This document shows positions 24,609-32,888 of a stretch of DNA of 64,000 nt, piece by piece. The position numbers and the translations under genes are program-made. This DNA comes from Fibrobacter sp. UWH4. Lineage in GTDB: Bacteria; Fibrobacterota; Fibrobacteria; Fibrobacterales; Fibrobacteraceae. The notes beneath the pieces were generated by a model that did no database searches, was not told the DNA's origin, and worked only from the letters and a program-made list of their open reading frames with translations. The stretch is from NCBI RefSeq assembly GCF_900142475.1, contig NZ_FRAY01000005.1, positions 186,001 through 250,000 on the forward strand, in the 5' to 3' direction. Within the stretch, counting starts at the first letter, position 1, and every line of letters begins with the position of its first letter.

Positions 24609-25626
24609 ACTTTCTTTCGTACAGTTTTACCAAATCTTTTGCGCTGTCGAGTACCATTTGACGGAGCTTGGCAGGCTTTAGCACCTCGGCGATGGAACCG
24701 TAGTACATAACCCATTGCTTGAGTAGGCCGTTTACGGCGACGTTCATGGTCACGTGCAGGTCGCCACATTCCAATTCTGTGATTTTCATGCTAGGGTGGT
24801 AGGGACGTTCCTGCAGAAAGTTCTTGGCGTATCCAGGGAAATAGATGACGACTTTTTCTTCTTGCTGGTCCTGGTCGCCCGAAAGCAGCGTGCCTGTGCG
24901 GATGCGCCTGCGGAGCGTCTCAACGACTTTCGGGTCTTCGACGAATTGTTCGCGCAAGAGTTTTACGGATTGAATGCGGCGAAGCTTGAGAGCGTATGTC
25001 TTGTCGGGAAGGTGTTGCGACACGCAGCCGATGTAGATTTCGCCCTGGTGGATGGCTACCATCAGCGGAATGCGAGGCTTGTTGGTTATATTGCCCCAAT
25101 TGTCGGTGTAGGCGATTTGCACCTTCTGTTTTTTGCGGATGGCATCGAGAATGACCGGTAGATTTTTGCCTACATTTTCGTCAACGCTCGGAGGCGTTCC
25201 CATGAATAGAATGCGTCCGTTCAGTTCTTTCGCGTAATGCGCCAAAGTCGATTGTTCCTTGATGGGCAAATCCTGCGTGATTCTCTTAGTGAGGTCTTCG
25301 ATAAGGTTCGATGTTGCGGGGTAGATGTTGGCAATGCGCTGCAGGAACATAAAGTGCAAAAGCGTGTCGCCGAATTCCGGGAACACGAGCTTGTTCGCGC
25401 GTTCGAGTGCCACCTGGTAATAGGTCTTGCCGCTTTCGACAGAACGCCTGATGTAGCCGCCCTCGATTTCGGAAAGTGCATGCATGTCGCGTTGCACACT
25501 CCTCAAATCTTCTTCGCGGATGTCCAGGTGCTGCATGATGTCTGCCACACTGTAACGATTGTTGTAATGCGCCATCATGTAGACGAATATCCGTATCATT
25601 CGTTCGCCGCGAGCCTGATCTGCCAT
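24601..25626 (-). CDS. WYL domain transcriptional regulator (YafY-like)
   Basis: 341 residues: an N-terminal winged helix-turn-helix (ERMIRIFVYMMAHYNNRYSV, then DIMQHLDIREEDLRSVQRDM) and a central WYL domain (KKQKVQIAYTDNWGNITNKP, RIPLMVAIHQGEIYIGCVSQ), ending in the usual WCX-like extension. WYL proteins sense ligands, probably nucleic acid fragments or nucleotides, and commonly repress defence systems such as BREX and CBASS loci. A strong AGGAGG precedes the start. It converges on and overlaps the PLD-like gene, so it is likely the regulator of this ATPase/PLD locus, though the target promoter is not shown. Confidence 0.85.
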   Translation of the reverse strand: MADQARGERMIRIFVYMMAHYNNRYSVADIMQHLDIREEDLRSVQRDMHALSEIEGGYIRRSVESGKTYYQVALERANKLVFPEFGDTLLHFMFLQRIANIYPATSNLIEDLTKRITQDLPIKEQSTLAHYAKELNGRILFMGTPPSVDENVGKNLPVILDAIRKKQKVQIAYTDNWGNITNKPRIPLMVAIHQGEIYIGCVSQHLPDKTYALKLRRIQSVKLLREQFVEDPKVVETLRRRIRTGTLLSGDQDQQEEKVVIYFPGYAKNFLQERPYHPSMKITELECGDLHVTMNVAVNGLLKQWVMYYGSIAEVLKPAKLRQMVLDSAKDLVKLYERKST

Positions 25627-25642
25627 AAAGCCTCCTGCTAAA

Positions 25643-25800
25643 TGTCATTCCCGCGTAGGCGGGCATCTTTCTCAATATGCAAAAAGTAGGCGACGATAAT
25701 TGTCGTGCGTGGGCGTTGTCCTTGCTTACCTCCTCATTTGTCATGCCCGTCCCGGGCTAAATTCGGGATAAACTCCAGCGGGCATCTCCTTTTTATAGGC
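25643..25800. repeat. Intergenic repeats with terminator-like tails
   Basis: Two repeat units lie in the 266-bp gap. One has arms CCCGC (25650-25654) and GCGGG (25659-25663) in the context GTCATTCCCGCGTAGGCGGG. The second has outer arms ATGCCCG (25743-25749) and CGGGCAT (25779-25785), inner arms TCCCG/CGGGA, and the tail CTCCTTTTTATAGG. Between them is ACGATAATTGTCGT (25692-25705), akin to the terminator at 21698. The remaining AT-rich 90 bp should contain the promoter of the gene at 25893. Confidence 0.65.
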
Positions 25801-25892
25801 TTTTTTGAGTTTTTCACCACTTCATTCCTCAAATATTTGTGTATTTTTCGGTATAAAGAAATGCACCCCAAAGGTGCTGTTTTGAGGTATCT

Positions 25893-26171
25893 ATGAAAAA
25901 ACTCGTAATTGTGACTTATGTGCTCCGTGCACTGGGCTTTGTGCTGGTGCTTTTGATGCTTTTTGGACACAGCATTGTTTTGAATTTGTTCCCCTCTCTC
26001 GAATGGCATTCGATTAATCCGATTTTTTATACGGGTATCGTTTGCTATGCGACAGGTGCGGTCATTCATTTCTTCATCAAAAAGAAAGAGATGGCGGAAC
26101 GCCGCCGCAAGGAAATCGAGGAGGCCGAGGAACGCGCTTTTGGAAAAAGGTCCGACGATTCGGATAAGTGA
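25893..26171 (+). CDS. Small two-span membrane protein upstream of an ABC transporter
   Basis: 92 residues with two transmembrane segments (VIVTYVLRALGFVLVLLMLF and FYTGIVCYATGAVIHFFI) and a charged C-terminal tail (EMAERRRKEIEEAEERAFGK). No family recognised beyond a generic small inner-membrane protein. GAGG precedes the ATG. Its stop lies 11 bp before the ATG of the ABC ATPase gene (an alternative GTG at 26168 would overlap it), so it is the first gene of the exporter operon and may be an accessory subunit. Confidence 0.75.
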   Translation: MKKLVIVTYVLRALGFVLVLLMLFGHSIVLNLFPSLEWHSINPIFYTGIVCYATGAVIHFFIKKKEMAERRRKEIEEAEERAFGKRSDDSDK

Positions 26172-26182
26172 TTGGGTTGTCT

Positions 26183-27094
26183 ATGATAAAGATTGAACAT
26201 TTGCATAAGACGTACCGCAGCGGTTTCTTGATGAAGCCGAAGCTTGCGCTCAAGGATGTGAGTTTTTCCGTAGAACCGGGACAGGTGTATGGCTTTATCG
26301 GGCCGAACGGTGCGGGCAAGTCTACGACCATCAAGGTGCTGACGGGCCTTTTGAATTTTGATTCAGGCAAGGTGCTGGTGAACGGGATTTCTCCGCGCAA
26401 TGTGAAGAGCCGCCAGTTTATCGGTTATTCGCCGGAACAGCCGTACTTCTACGATTATTTGACAGGCCGCGAACTGTTGCAGTTTTACGGCAAGCTTGTG
26501 GGGCTTTCTGGTGCCGAACTGGACAAGCGTATCGACTGGTCGTTGGACTTGCTGCATGCGAACAAGGACTGGATTGACCGTCGCCTGCGTTCGTACTCCA
26601 AGGGTATGATGCAGCGTGTGGGTATTGCCCAGGCGATTCTCGGCAAGCCGAAGCTGTTGATTCTCGACGAACCCATGAGTGGTCTTGACCCGATGGGCCG
26701 TCGCGACGTGCGTGAAGCCATTATGGAACTCAACCGCACGGGGGTCACGATTTTCTATTCGAGCCACTTGCTGAGCGACGTGGAATCGATCAGCCACAAG
26801 GTGGCGATGATCGTGGACGGCAAGATTGTGCGCGAAGGAACCGTCGACGAGATTACGGAATCTTGCGGCGTGGAATACCACGTGCGTACCCGCGAGGCGA
26901 TTCCGCAGGCTGAACTGCCCGAAGGTGTTAGTCCCGCTGGCCATCCGCAGGAATGCGTTTGCGCTGATGACGCTGCACGTGACCGCCTGTTGCGTTACTG
27001 TTTGGACAAGGGTGTTGCCGTGGAACGTATGGACCACAAGCGCCCGAGTCTCGAAGATATTTTGACGGAGGAAATTGCCCGTGCAGACGCTTAA
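26183..27094 (+). CDS. ABC transporter ATP-binding protein
   Basis: 303 residues with a complete nucleotide-binding domain: Walker A GPNGAGKSTT, signature YSKGMMQR, Walker B LLILDEPMSGLDP, and the H-loop YSSHLLSD. The C-terminal extension is of the type found in GldA/CcmA/NatA-like exporters. It energises the membrane partner encoded immediately downstream (the two genes overlap by 14 bp). The substrate is unknown; gliding or export roles are known for the nearest-looking families, so these remain possible. I take ATG 26183; a GTG at 26168 overlapping the preceding stop would add five residues. Confidence 0.92.
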   Translation: MIKIEHLHKTYRSGFLMKPKLALKDVSFSVEPGQVYGFIGPNGAGKSTTIKVLTGLLNFDSGKVLVNGISPRNVKSRQFIGYSPEQPYFYDYLTGRELLQFYGKLVGLSGAELDKRIDWSLDLLHANKDWIDRRLRSYSKGMMQRVGIAQAILGKPKLLILDEPMSGLDPMGRRDVREAIMELNRTGVTIFYSSHLLSDVESISHKVAMIVDGKIVREGTVDEITESCGVEYHVRTREAIPQAELPEGVSPAGHPQECVCADDAARDRLLRYCLDKGVAVERMDHKRPSLEDILTEEIARADA

Positions 27095-27884
27095 GCATAT
27101 CGGCATTATTGCCCTCAATACGTTCCGCGAATCCATTCGCGACAAGATTCTCTATAACATCGGCTTTTTGGCGATTGCGCTCACCTTGTTCAGCATCGTA
27201 CTTGGCGAATGGTCGGTGTTTGACCGTGCCTACGTGATCAAGTCCACGACGCTTTCGGTGATGAGCCTTTCGGGCCTGTTGATTTCGATTTTCGTGGGCA
27301 TTAGCCTGGTGCAAAAAGAAATCCAGCGCCGTACGGTGCTTACGCTGCTCTCGAAGCCCATTAGTCGCGCCTCGTTCATTGTGGGCAAGTACTTTGGCTT
27401 GCTTGCGGTAGTGGCGGTTCACCTGATGCTTTTGACGGTCATCTACTACGTGATGCTGTTCCTTACGGGTTCTGCCCCGACGCTTAGCCTGCTTACGGCC
27501 ATCTACTTGATTTTCTGCGAGATGGCGGTGGTGATTGCGGTGGCGCTCTTGTTCAGCAGCTTCAGCAGCACGGTGCTAAGTGCGCTGTTTACGCTGGGGG
27601 TGTACTTTGCGGGCCACCTGAGCGACCAGCTGTTGGAACAGGTGCGCTTCGCGACCCGTATGGGCGAACTGAACGGAACATCGAGCATGCTGTTCCAGAA
27701 GGCAGCCGAAGTCATTCACGCGATTTTCCCGGGGCTTTACCGCTACAACGTGACGACTTACGTGGTGCACGGCGTGGCGCTCCCCGACATGTATGTGTTC
27801 TGGAACAGTGTTTACGCACTTGGTTATATCGGCGTGTTCCTTGCGATTGCAAGCTGGTGGTTTAGCCGGAGGGACTTCCTATGA
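27081..27884 (+). CDS. ABC-2 type transporter permease
   Basis: 267 residues with six hydrophobic segments and the plan of ABC-2/NatB permeases (NTFRESIRDKILYNIGFLAI; VQKEIQRRTVLTLLSKPISR; the latter is the characteristic cytoplasmic loop). It should form a homodimeric channel with the upstream ATPase. The GTG at 27081 follows GGAGG at good spacing inside the ATPase gene, and the stop overlaps the ATG of the PilT-like gene (ATGA at 27881), so expression of transporter and PilT-like proteins is coupled. Confidence 0.88.
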   Translation: MQTLKHIGIIALNTFRESIRDKILYNIGFLAIALTLFSIVLGEWSVFDRAYVIKSTTLSVMSLSGLLISIFVGISLVQKEIQRRTVLTLLSKPISRASFIVGKYFGLLAVVAVHLMLLTVIYYVMLFLTGSAPTLSLLTAIYLIFCEMAVVIAVALLFSSFSSTVLSALFTLGVYFAGHLSDQLLEQVRFATRMGELNGTSSMLFQKAAEVIHAIFPGLYRYNVTTYVVHGVALPDMYVFWNSVYALGYIGVFLAIASWWFSRRDFL

Positions 27885-29524
27885 GAAACCAGTACATGGC
27901 AAAAGTCCTTGTGCACAACAAGGTTGTTACTGAAGCTCAGGTTAAAGCCCATTGGGGTGAAATTACCGACAAGAAAGATATTGGTCAGGTGCTCGTGGAT
28001 GCGGGAATTCTCCCGCCTCCGATGTACATCAAGGTTCTGGCCTTTGTCAAAAATTTAGAGGCGAAGAATGCTGCCGAAGGTGGTGCCGCTCCGGCGAATA
28101 CGACGGGCGCGACGGCTACATCGGCTCCTGCCGCTAATGCTGCCGCAGCGACACCGAAACCCTCTGCCGCGCGCTTTGAGGCTCCGCCGGCATCGTCGGC
28201 TCCAGTGGCTCCAGCTCCGCAGCCCGCACAGTCTGAAGGTCTGCAGATCGAAGGCAACAGCAGCTTGTACGGTGAAGTCTCGACATCGAACGTAGAAGTC
28301 GAAGCGGTGGCCGGCCTGGAATCGACGAGCATCAGCACGGTGCAGGTGCAGGCCGAAACGGAAGAGGAAACTTCCGAAGAAGAATCCGAAAAATTGCCGA
28401 GTCGCTTTGCCATCTTGACTGGCGAAGGAACTCCGGTCGAGGCGCCCGAAAAGATTCGCCCGATGACGAGCATTTCGCAGATGATTGCGTTTGCCCGTAA
28501 GTTCGGAGCGACGGATATTTACCTTTATGCGGATCGCCCCGTGGTGATGCGTCAGTCGGGAGCGCTCTTTGTGGCTTCAGACGACGCTCTCGATTTGTCG
28601 CGTATCAATGAACGGCTGGATGAAGCGTCCAAGGGATTTTCGGACGGCTACAAGATTGTGGTCGGCAAGAATTTCAGCAAGACGATTGGCCTTGCGGGCG
28701 TGGGCCGCGCACGTATGACGGTCACCTGGAACGGTACCAATCCGAGTATTGCCATCCGCGTGATTCCGCAGGAATCGACGACGCTTGAAAACCTTTACTT
28801 GCCCACGTTCTGCAACCAGTTTGCCGAACTCAATAGCGGCTTGGTGCTGGTGGCGGGCCCTGCGGCGAGCGGACGCTCTACGACTATTTCCACTTTTGCC
28901 GAAACGATTGCGGCGAACCGCGATGTGTACATCCAGACGGTCGAGAAACCGATTGAACGCTTGTTGCAGAATCCGCGCGGGGCGATTGCCCAGCGTGAAG
29001 TGGGACTTCATGTGCGTTCCGGTATCGAAGGAATCGAACTTGCCATGCAGAGCGGTGCCGATGTAATCCTGTTTGACCATCTGGAAACGATGGATGAACT
29101 GTCGATGCTATTGCAGGCCTCTAATGCGGGCGCCCTTGTGTTTGCGACGGCGATTGGCAACAATGTGCATGCGTTGCTTTCTCGCCTGATTTCGTCGGTC
29201 TCGGCAGAAAACCGTACCGCCTTTGCGAATTCCCTTGCGGAACAGCTGAAGGGAATTATTGTGCAGCACCTGATTCCGATTGTGCAGAACCAGGGGCAGA
29301 TCCTTGCGGTCGAGGCAACCAAGATGACATCGACCATGGCGAACATGTTGCGCCGCGGAGAAATCGCGCAGCTGGCGGCGGCTATCAGCAGCCAGGGCAG
29401 TCAGGGAATTTCGCTTGACGATTCCTTGCAGAAATGCGTTGAATCTGGTTATATCGACGGAGCCGAGGCTTGGATGCGTGCAAGCGACAGCCGTCGCTTT
29501 GCCTCTTACCGTCCGGCGAACTGA
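27881..29524 (+). CDS. PilT/PilB-like protein with eroded ATPase motifs
   Basis: 547 residues. The N-terminus (DIGQVLVDAGILPPPMYIKV) is similar to the small N-terminal domain of GspE/MshE ATPases. A long Ala/Pro linker follows (about 65-150), then a PilT-like core from about 190: SISQMIAFARKFGATDIYLY, the walker region GPAASGRSTT (Arg in place of the essential Lys), RDVYIQTVEKPIE for the Asp box, QREVGLH, and a Walker B region DVILFDHLE in place of the usual DVILVGE. It therefore keeps the secretion ATPase fold but probably cannot hydrolyse ATP, and may be a partner of the second PilT-like protein. Tightly coupled to the ABC permease. Confidence 0.8.
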   Translation: MRNQYMAKVLVHNKVVTEAQVKAHWGEITDKKDIGQVLVDAGILPPPMYIKVLAFVKNLEAKNAAEGGAAPANTTGATATSAPAANAAAATPKPSAARFEAPPASSAPVAPAPQPAQSEGLQIEGNSSLYGEVSTSNVEVEAVAGLESTSISTVQVQAETEEETSEEESEKLPSRFAILTGEGTPVEAPEKIRPMTSISQMIAFARKFGATDIYLYADRPVVMRQSGALFVASDDALDLSRINERLDEASKGFSDGYKIVVGKNFSKTIGLAGVGRARMTVTWNGTNPSIAIRVIPQESTTLENLYLPTFCNQFAELNSGLVLVAGPAASGRSTTISTFAETIAANRDVYIQTVEKPIERLLQNPRGAIAQREVGLHVRSGIEGIELAMQSGADVILFDHLETMDELSMLLQASNAGALVFATAIGNNVHALLSRLISSVSAENRTAFANSLAEQLKGIIVQHLIPIVQNQGQILAVEATKMTSTMANMLRRGEIAQLAAAISSQGSQGISLDDSLQKCVESGYIDGAEAWMRASDSRRFASYRPAN

Positions 29525-29536
29525 GGAGCTTGAACT

Positions 29537-30535
29537 ATGGCGACAGAAATTGAATCTTTGTTGGAATACACGCTGAACGTAGGTGCGTCCGAATTGGTGG
29601 TGACCGAGGGCGCGTCCTCGGCGGTGCGCCTTGCGGGAAAGGTTTGCGCCATTCCCGATGCGCCTGCTGTTGAACCCGGTGCGCTTCGTAACTTTTTAGG
29701 CTCGATGGAAGGGGAGTCGGGAACGTTGATGGGTGGCCCCTGGTGCGGTTCCCGTTTCCGCGTGCGTTACAACCGTACGGCTTTGGGCAATTCGGCAACG
29801 TTTAGGCCCGTACTGGATGAATGTCCTGATTTTTCGGCGCTCGGTGCGCCTCCTTCGCTGGCCAATGTCTTGGGTTTCCGTTCGGGACTGGTCGTATTTG
29901 CGGGCCCTGCCTGTAGCGGCAAGACGACTACGGCGACCGCTTATGTGTCGGCGCTTTGCCAGTCGGGAATTCTTCGCGTGAGCTTGCTGGACAAGGATGC
30001 CGAAATGCCTGTCAAGCGCGGCGAAAGCTTGATCCTCGAAAATACGACGGGAACGGTCCCCGAGAAAATGGAGCAGGCGCTCCGCAGCGGAATCGACTTG
30101 ATTTGGCTCGGTAACTTTGAGGGGCTTTCCTTGATACCGGTGCTGCGCGCTGCGGAGGCGGGAGCACTTGTAGTGCTCACGGTGACCGCGGGCAACGCGG
30201 TCGGCGCCCTGGATGCGTTGCTTTCCTCTGAAACGCTTGAAAACCGCGATGTGACCCGCAACATGCTGGCTTCTGTCCTGAAGGCTGTCGTGGTGCAGCG
30301 CTTGCTGCCGGGCACACAGGGGGCAGTTCCCGCGTGGGAAATCCTTTACGGCTCGCAGAACGTCGCCTCAAAAATCCGCAGTGGCGAGCATTATACGCTT
30401 CCGTCGATTATCGCAGCCTCGGCATCCGAAGGAATGATGCTCATGGACGATTGCCTTGCCGAACTGGTGAATTCTGGATTTGTCGCACAAGAGGATGTGG
30501 CGCGGTATGCGTCGAACCCGGCTCGCATGGGGTAA
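29537..30535 (+). CDS. Second PilT-like protein, intact Walker A and altered Walker B
   Basis: 332 residues of a PilT-like core without the long linker: ESLLEYTLNVGASELVVTEG at the start, Walker A GPACSGKTTT (intact), and IDLIWLGNFE at the Walker B place, which lacks the usual acidic pair arrangement. The C-terminus (VVQRLLPGTQGAVPAWEILY) matches PilT. It may bind ATP and act as a heteromer with the degenerate protein encoded 12 bp upstream. There are no pilin or pilus genes in the window. Its end overlaps the start of the patatin-like gene. Confidence 0.78.
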   Translation: MATEIESLLEYTLNVGASELVVTEGASSAVRLAGKVCAIPDAPAVEPGALRNFLGSMEGESGTLMGGPWCGSRFRVRYNRTALGNSATFRPVLDECPDFSALGAPPSLANVLGFRSGLVVFAGPACSGKTTTATAYVSALCQSGILRVSLLDKDAEMPVKRGESLILENTTGTVPEKMEQALRSGIDLIWLGNFEGLSLIPVLRAAEAGALVVLTVTAGNAVGALDALLSSETLENRDVTRNMLASVLKAVVVQRLLPGTQGAVPAWEILYGSQNVASKIRSGEHYTLPSIIAASASEGMMLMDDCLAELVNSGFVAQEDVARYASNPARMG

Positions 30536-32888
30536 GCTGAAGGCGCTTGCATGGGGACTTTCCCTTTGCTCGTTTGCCTTTGCCGAAGGGGATTCCCTTT
30601 CGGTTTCTTCTGCTACAGATGCTCCTGTTGCAGAAACTTCCGTTGTTGGGAAGCCTGCCGCCGGAAATGACATCCCGTCGCTGGATTCGCTGGTGGCGCA
30701 GGTCGATTCGGTAAACCGTATTGCCCCTTCGTCTGCGGATTCGGCAACGCCTGTGGCGCAACCGCTGCCGGAAAAGTCTTCTGCCCCTTTGAAGACTGTC
30801 CTTTACTTGGGTGGCGGCGAACGCTCCCCCTGGTTCCAGCTGGGCGTACTCTATGCCATTGAGGAATACGGCATCCCCGTTGATTCTGTCGTGGCAACTT
30901 CATGGGGAGCGTGGATTGGCTCTCTGTGGTCTCGCGGCGTTCCGCTGGACGACATCCAGAAAATGATGCTTGATCCGGCGATTGCGCCGTTTGTAGGACA
31001 CGATCTTTCCTCTGCGGAAAATCGTTTGGGATATTCTCAGAACGATCCCCTGGAAATGCCCGTTTCCGTAACGGGAATTCCTTCTGTCCGCCAGCGATTT
31101 ACGTTGTCTGTAGATTCCGCGCATTTCCTGGAACGTCGGAAAAAAATGCTTACTCCAGATTCGATGCAGGCCGTGCGCGCCTTGGCAAAGCTCCGTTTTC
31201 AGGAAAGTCTTTATCGCCAGCGTTCCAAGTACCGCATCCCGTTCTCGGTACAGTCGTGCGATGCGGGCAATCCGGTCATTGTCGGCGACTTGACGCATCA
31301 GGTCATAGAATCGCTCCCGCTGTGGAACAATCCGTCTGGAGAACTCTGCCCCTATTATGCGATGCCCGCCGAGGATAACGCTTCGGAACTTTCTGTAATA
31401 GTGGTGTCCGATCCGCTGCGTGCCCCGCTGACGGGGGCTCCTTCGGTGCAGCTGGTCAAGCGGCATGCGGGAGATGTGCTTGCTAGTCAGCCGGGAGTCG
31501 TCATTCGGGCGCATACGATTTTGGATACGTCGAGGACGGCCTGGATTCAGGCGGGCTTTACTTCGTTCGAAAAACAGCTTGCGAATTTTAGAGTCTTGAA
31601 TGGTCGTCGTAACGATTATTCAAGGGACCGCGTTGCGGCGAAGCCCTGGTTTCGTTTCGAGCCGACTTTTGACAGTCTTTCTTCCGAGGTCCAGAATGCC
31701 GTCAGGGATTATTGGGATAGGAACGATACGGGAATGGTCGCTCCGGCGAATTTCGCGCATTCGCTTCTGCAGAACCCTGCTTACGATTCCCTTGATTTTG
31801 ACATGCAGCCGGGAGGCAACCTTTCGCTAGAAGCGGCGGTACATCCGACATTTGATGTTGCTGCTGGTGGTTTTGGCTCGAATGCGATCGGGCCCAACGC
31901 CTATTTCGAAGGCTCCGTGCATTATGTCGACCATATCGAAATCGAATTGATCTTGGCGGGCTTCTGGGGCGGTAATTCCTATGGAATGCGCCCGCGCTTA
32001 GGTATCTCGAAGTTGTGGAACCGTCACTGGAACGTGCTGTTCGGTTATGATTACTTGAAACTGGTTCCGCTCAAGTCCTTCAACAACAAGCAGGATCGTT
32101 CACTCCGTATTGAATCCGAAAAGCGTAGCGATCTGACGATGAGTATTGAATATGTTCTGGACAAGTGGCAGTTCGTGTCGCTGGATTTCTTGTTCGGCTC
32201 CAGACAGTTTGAACTGCATCCGCTGTACTACGGTGGCAAGCCGATAAAGACGTATCCCGTGTCGCCGATGTTGCACTACCGCTATTTGGAAGGCCCCGAC
32301 GACGACTGGTTTGCCGAAAACGGGTATGTGCTGAATGTCTGGGGTGGCTTTGAATCTATCGGTTTTGACGACGGCATAATTGACGTGGTTCCCATTTACT
32401 GGAAGATTCTGGCCGATGCCCGCTATACGATTTCTCCAAGACCGTTTGTGACGTTTAATGTGGCCGCGGCAGGGGCAATCGAACGCTATCATGACGAAGG
32501 CCACGGATATGTCTCTCCGAAGTCTTTTGAAAAGGCTCCTTTGGATGTCGCATACCGGCAGCATGCGGCGGCGACGCCCTGGTCAACCGAGTGGTACAAT
32601 ACGGAACTTTCTTCGCACGAATATGCGATGCTGCGCCTCAACGGAGGCTTGCACGGGAGTTATTTGGGGGCATGGATTTTCGGGGCGTACTATCACGATT
32701 TCGAACAGAGTCCGTACGCGAAGCTAGCGGCAGACAAGTTTGTCTTTGAACCGGCGGTACGATTCGCCTATAGGTCGCTGGTGGTTTATGTGGGAATGAA
32801 CCGCATTGTCGACAAGGAAACCCTTGGCGACTTGACTCATGTCAAGCAGTACGATTACTTTATCCGAATCGGCAACTATAGCTTCTAG
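30507..32888 (+). CDS. Patatin-like phospholipase fused to an outer-membrane barrel
   Basis: About 793 residues. A signal peptide (LKALAWGLSLCSFAFA) is followed by a Ser/Pro-rich linker, a patatin domain (VLYLGGGERSPWFQLGVLYA; then VATSWGAWIG), and a C-terminal 16-strand-like D15 barrel (from about residue 430, many aromatic strands). The plan is that of PlpD/type Vd-like or DUF5982 proteins, in which a lipase-type domain is carried on a barrel. The nucleophile elbow reads ATSWG where GxSxG is usual, so Ser is kept but the first Gly is Ala. The start is uncertain among TTG 30480, ATG 30495 and ATG 30507; I chose the last for its signal peptide. It overlaps the end of the second PilT-like gene and converges on tsaD. 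Confidence 0.78.
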   Translation: MRRTRLAWGKLKALAWGLSLCSFAFAEGDSLSVSSATDAPVAETSVVGKPAAGNDIPSLDSLVAQVDSVNRIAPSSADSATPVAQPLPEKSSAPLKTVLYLGGGERSPWFQLGVLYAIEEYGIPVDSVVATSWGAWIGSLWSRGVPLDDIQKMMLDPAIAPFVGHDLSSAENRLGYSQNDPLEMPVSVTGIPSVRQRFTLSVDSAHFLERRKKMLTPDSMQAVRALAKLRFQESLYRQRSKYRIPFSVQSCDAGNPVIVGDLTHQVIESLPLWNNPSGELCPYYAMPAEDNASELSVIVVSDPLRAPLTGAPSVQLVKRHAGDVLASQPGVVIRAHTILDTSRTAWIQAGFTSFEKQLANFRVLNGRRNDYSRDRVAAKPWFRFEPTFDSLSSEVQNAVRDYWDRNDTGMVAPANFAHSLLQNPAYDSLDFDMQPGGNLSLEAAVHPTFDVAAGGFGSNAIGPNAYFEGSVHYVDHIEIELILAGFWGGNSYGMRPRLGISKLWNRHWNVLFGYDYLKLVPLKSFNNKQDRSLRIESEKRSDLTMSIEYVLDKWQFVSLDFLFGSRQFELHPLYYGGKPIKTYPVSPMLHYRYLEGPDDDWFAENGYVLNVWGGFESIGFDDGIIDVVPIYWKILADARYTISPRPFVTFNVAAAGAIERYHDEGHGYVSPKSFEKAPLDVAYRQHAAATPWSTEWYNTELSSHEYAMLRLNGGLHGSYLGAWIFGAYYHDFEQSPYAKLAADKFVFEPAVRFAYRSLVVYVGMNRIVDKETLGDLTHVKQYDYFIRIGNYSF

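Noticed and set aside
14435-25626. The whole accessory stretch as a single mobile element
   Set aside because: No transposase, integrase, terminal repeats or conjugation genes were seen; it is better described as an accessory or defence region of unknown boundaries.
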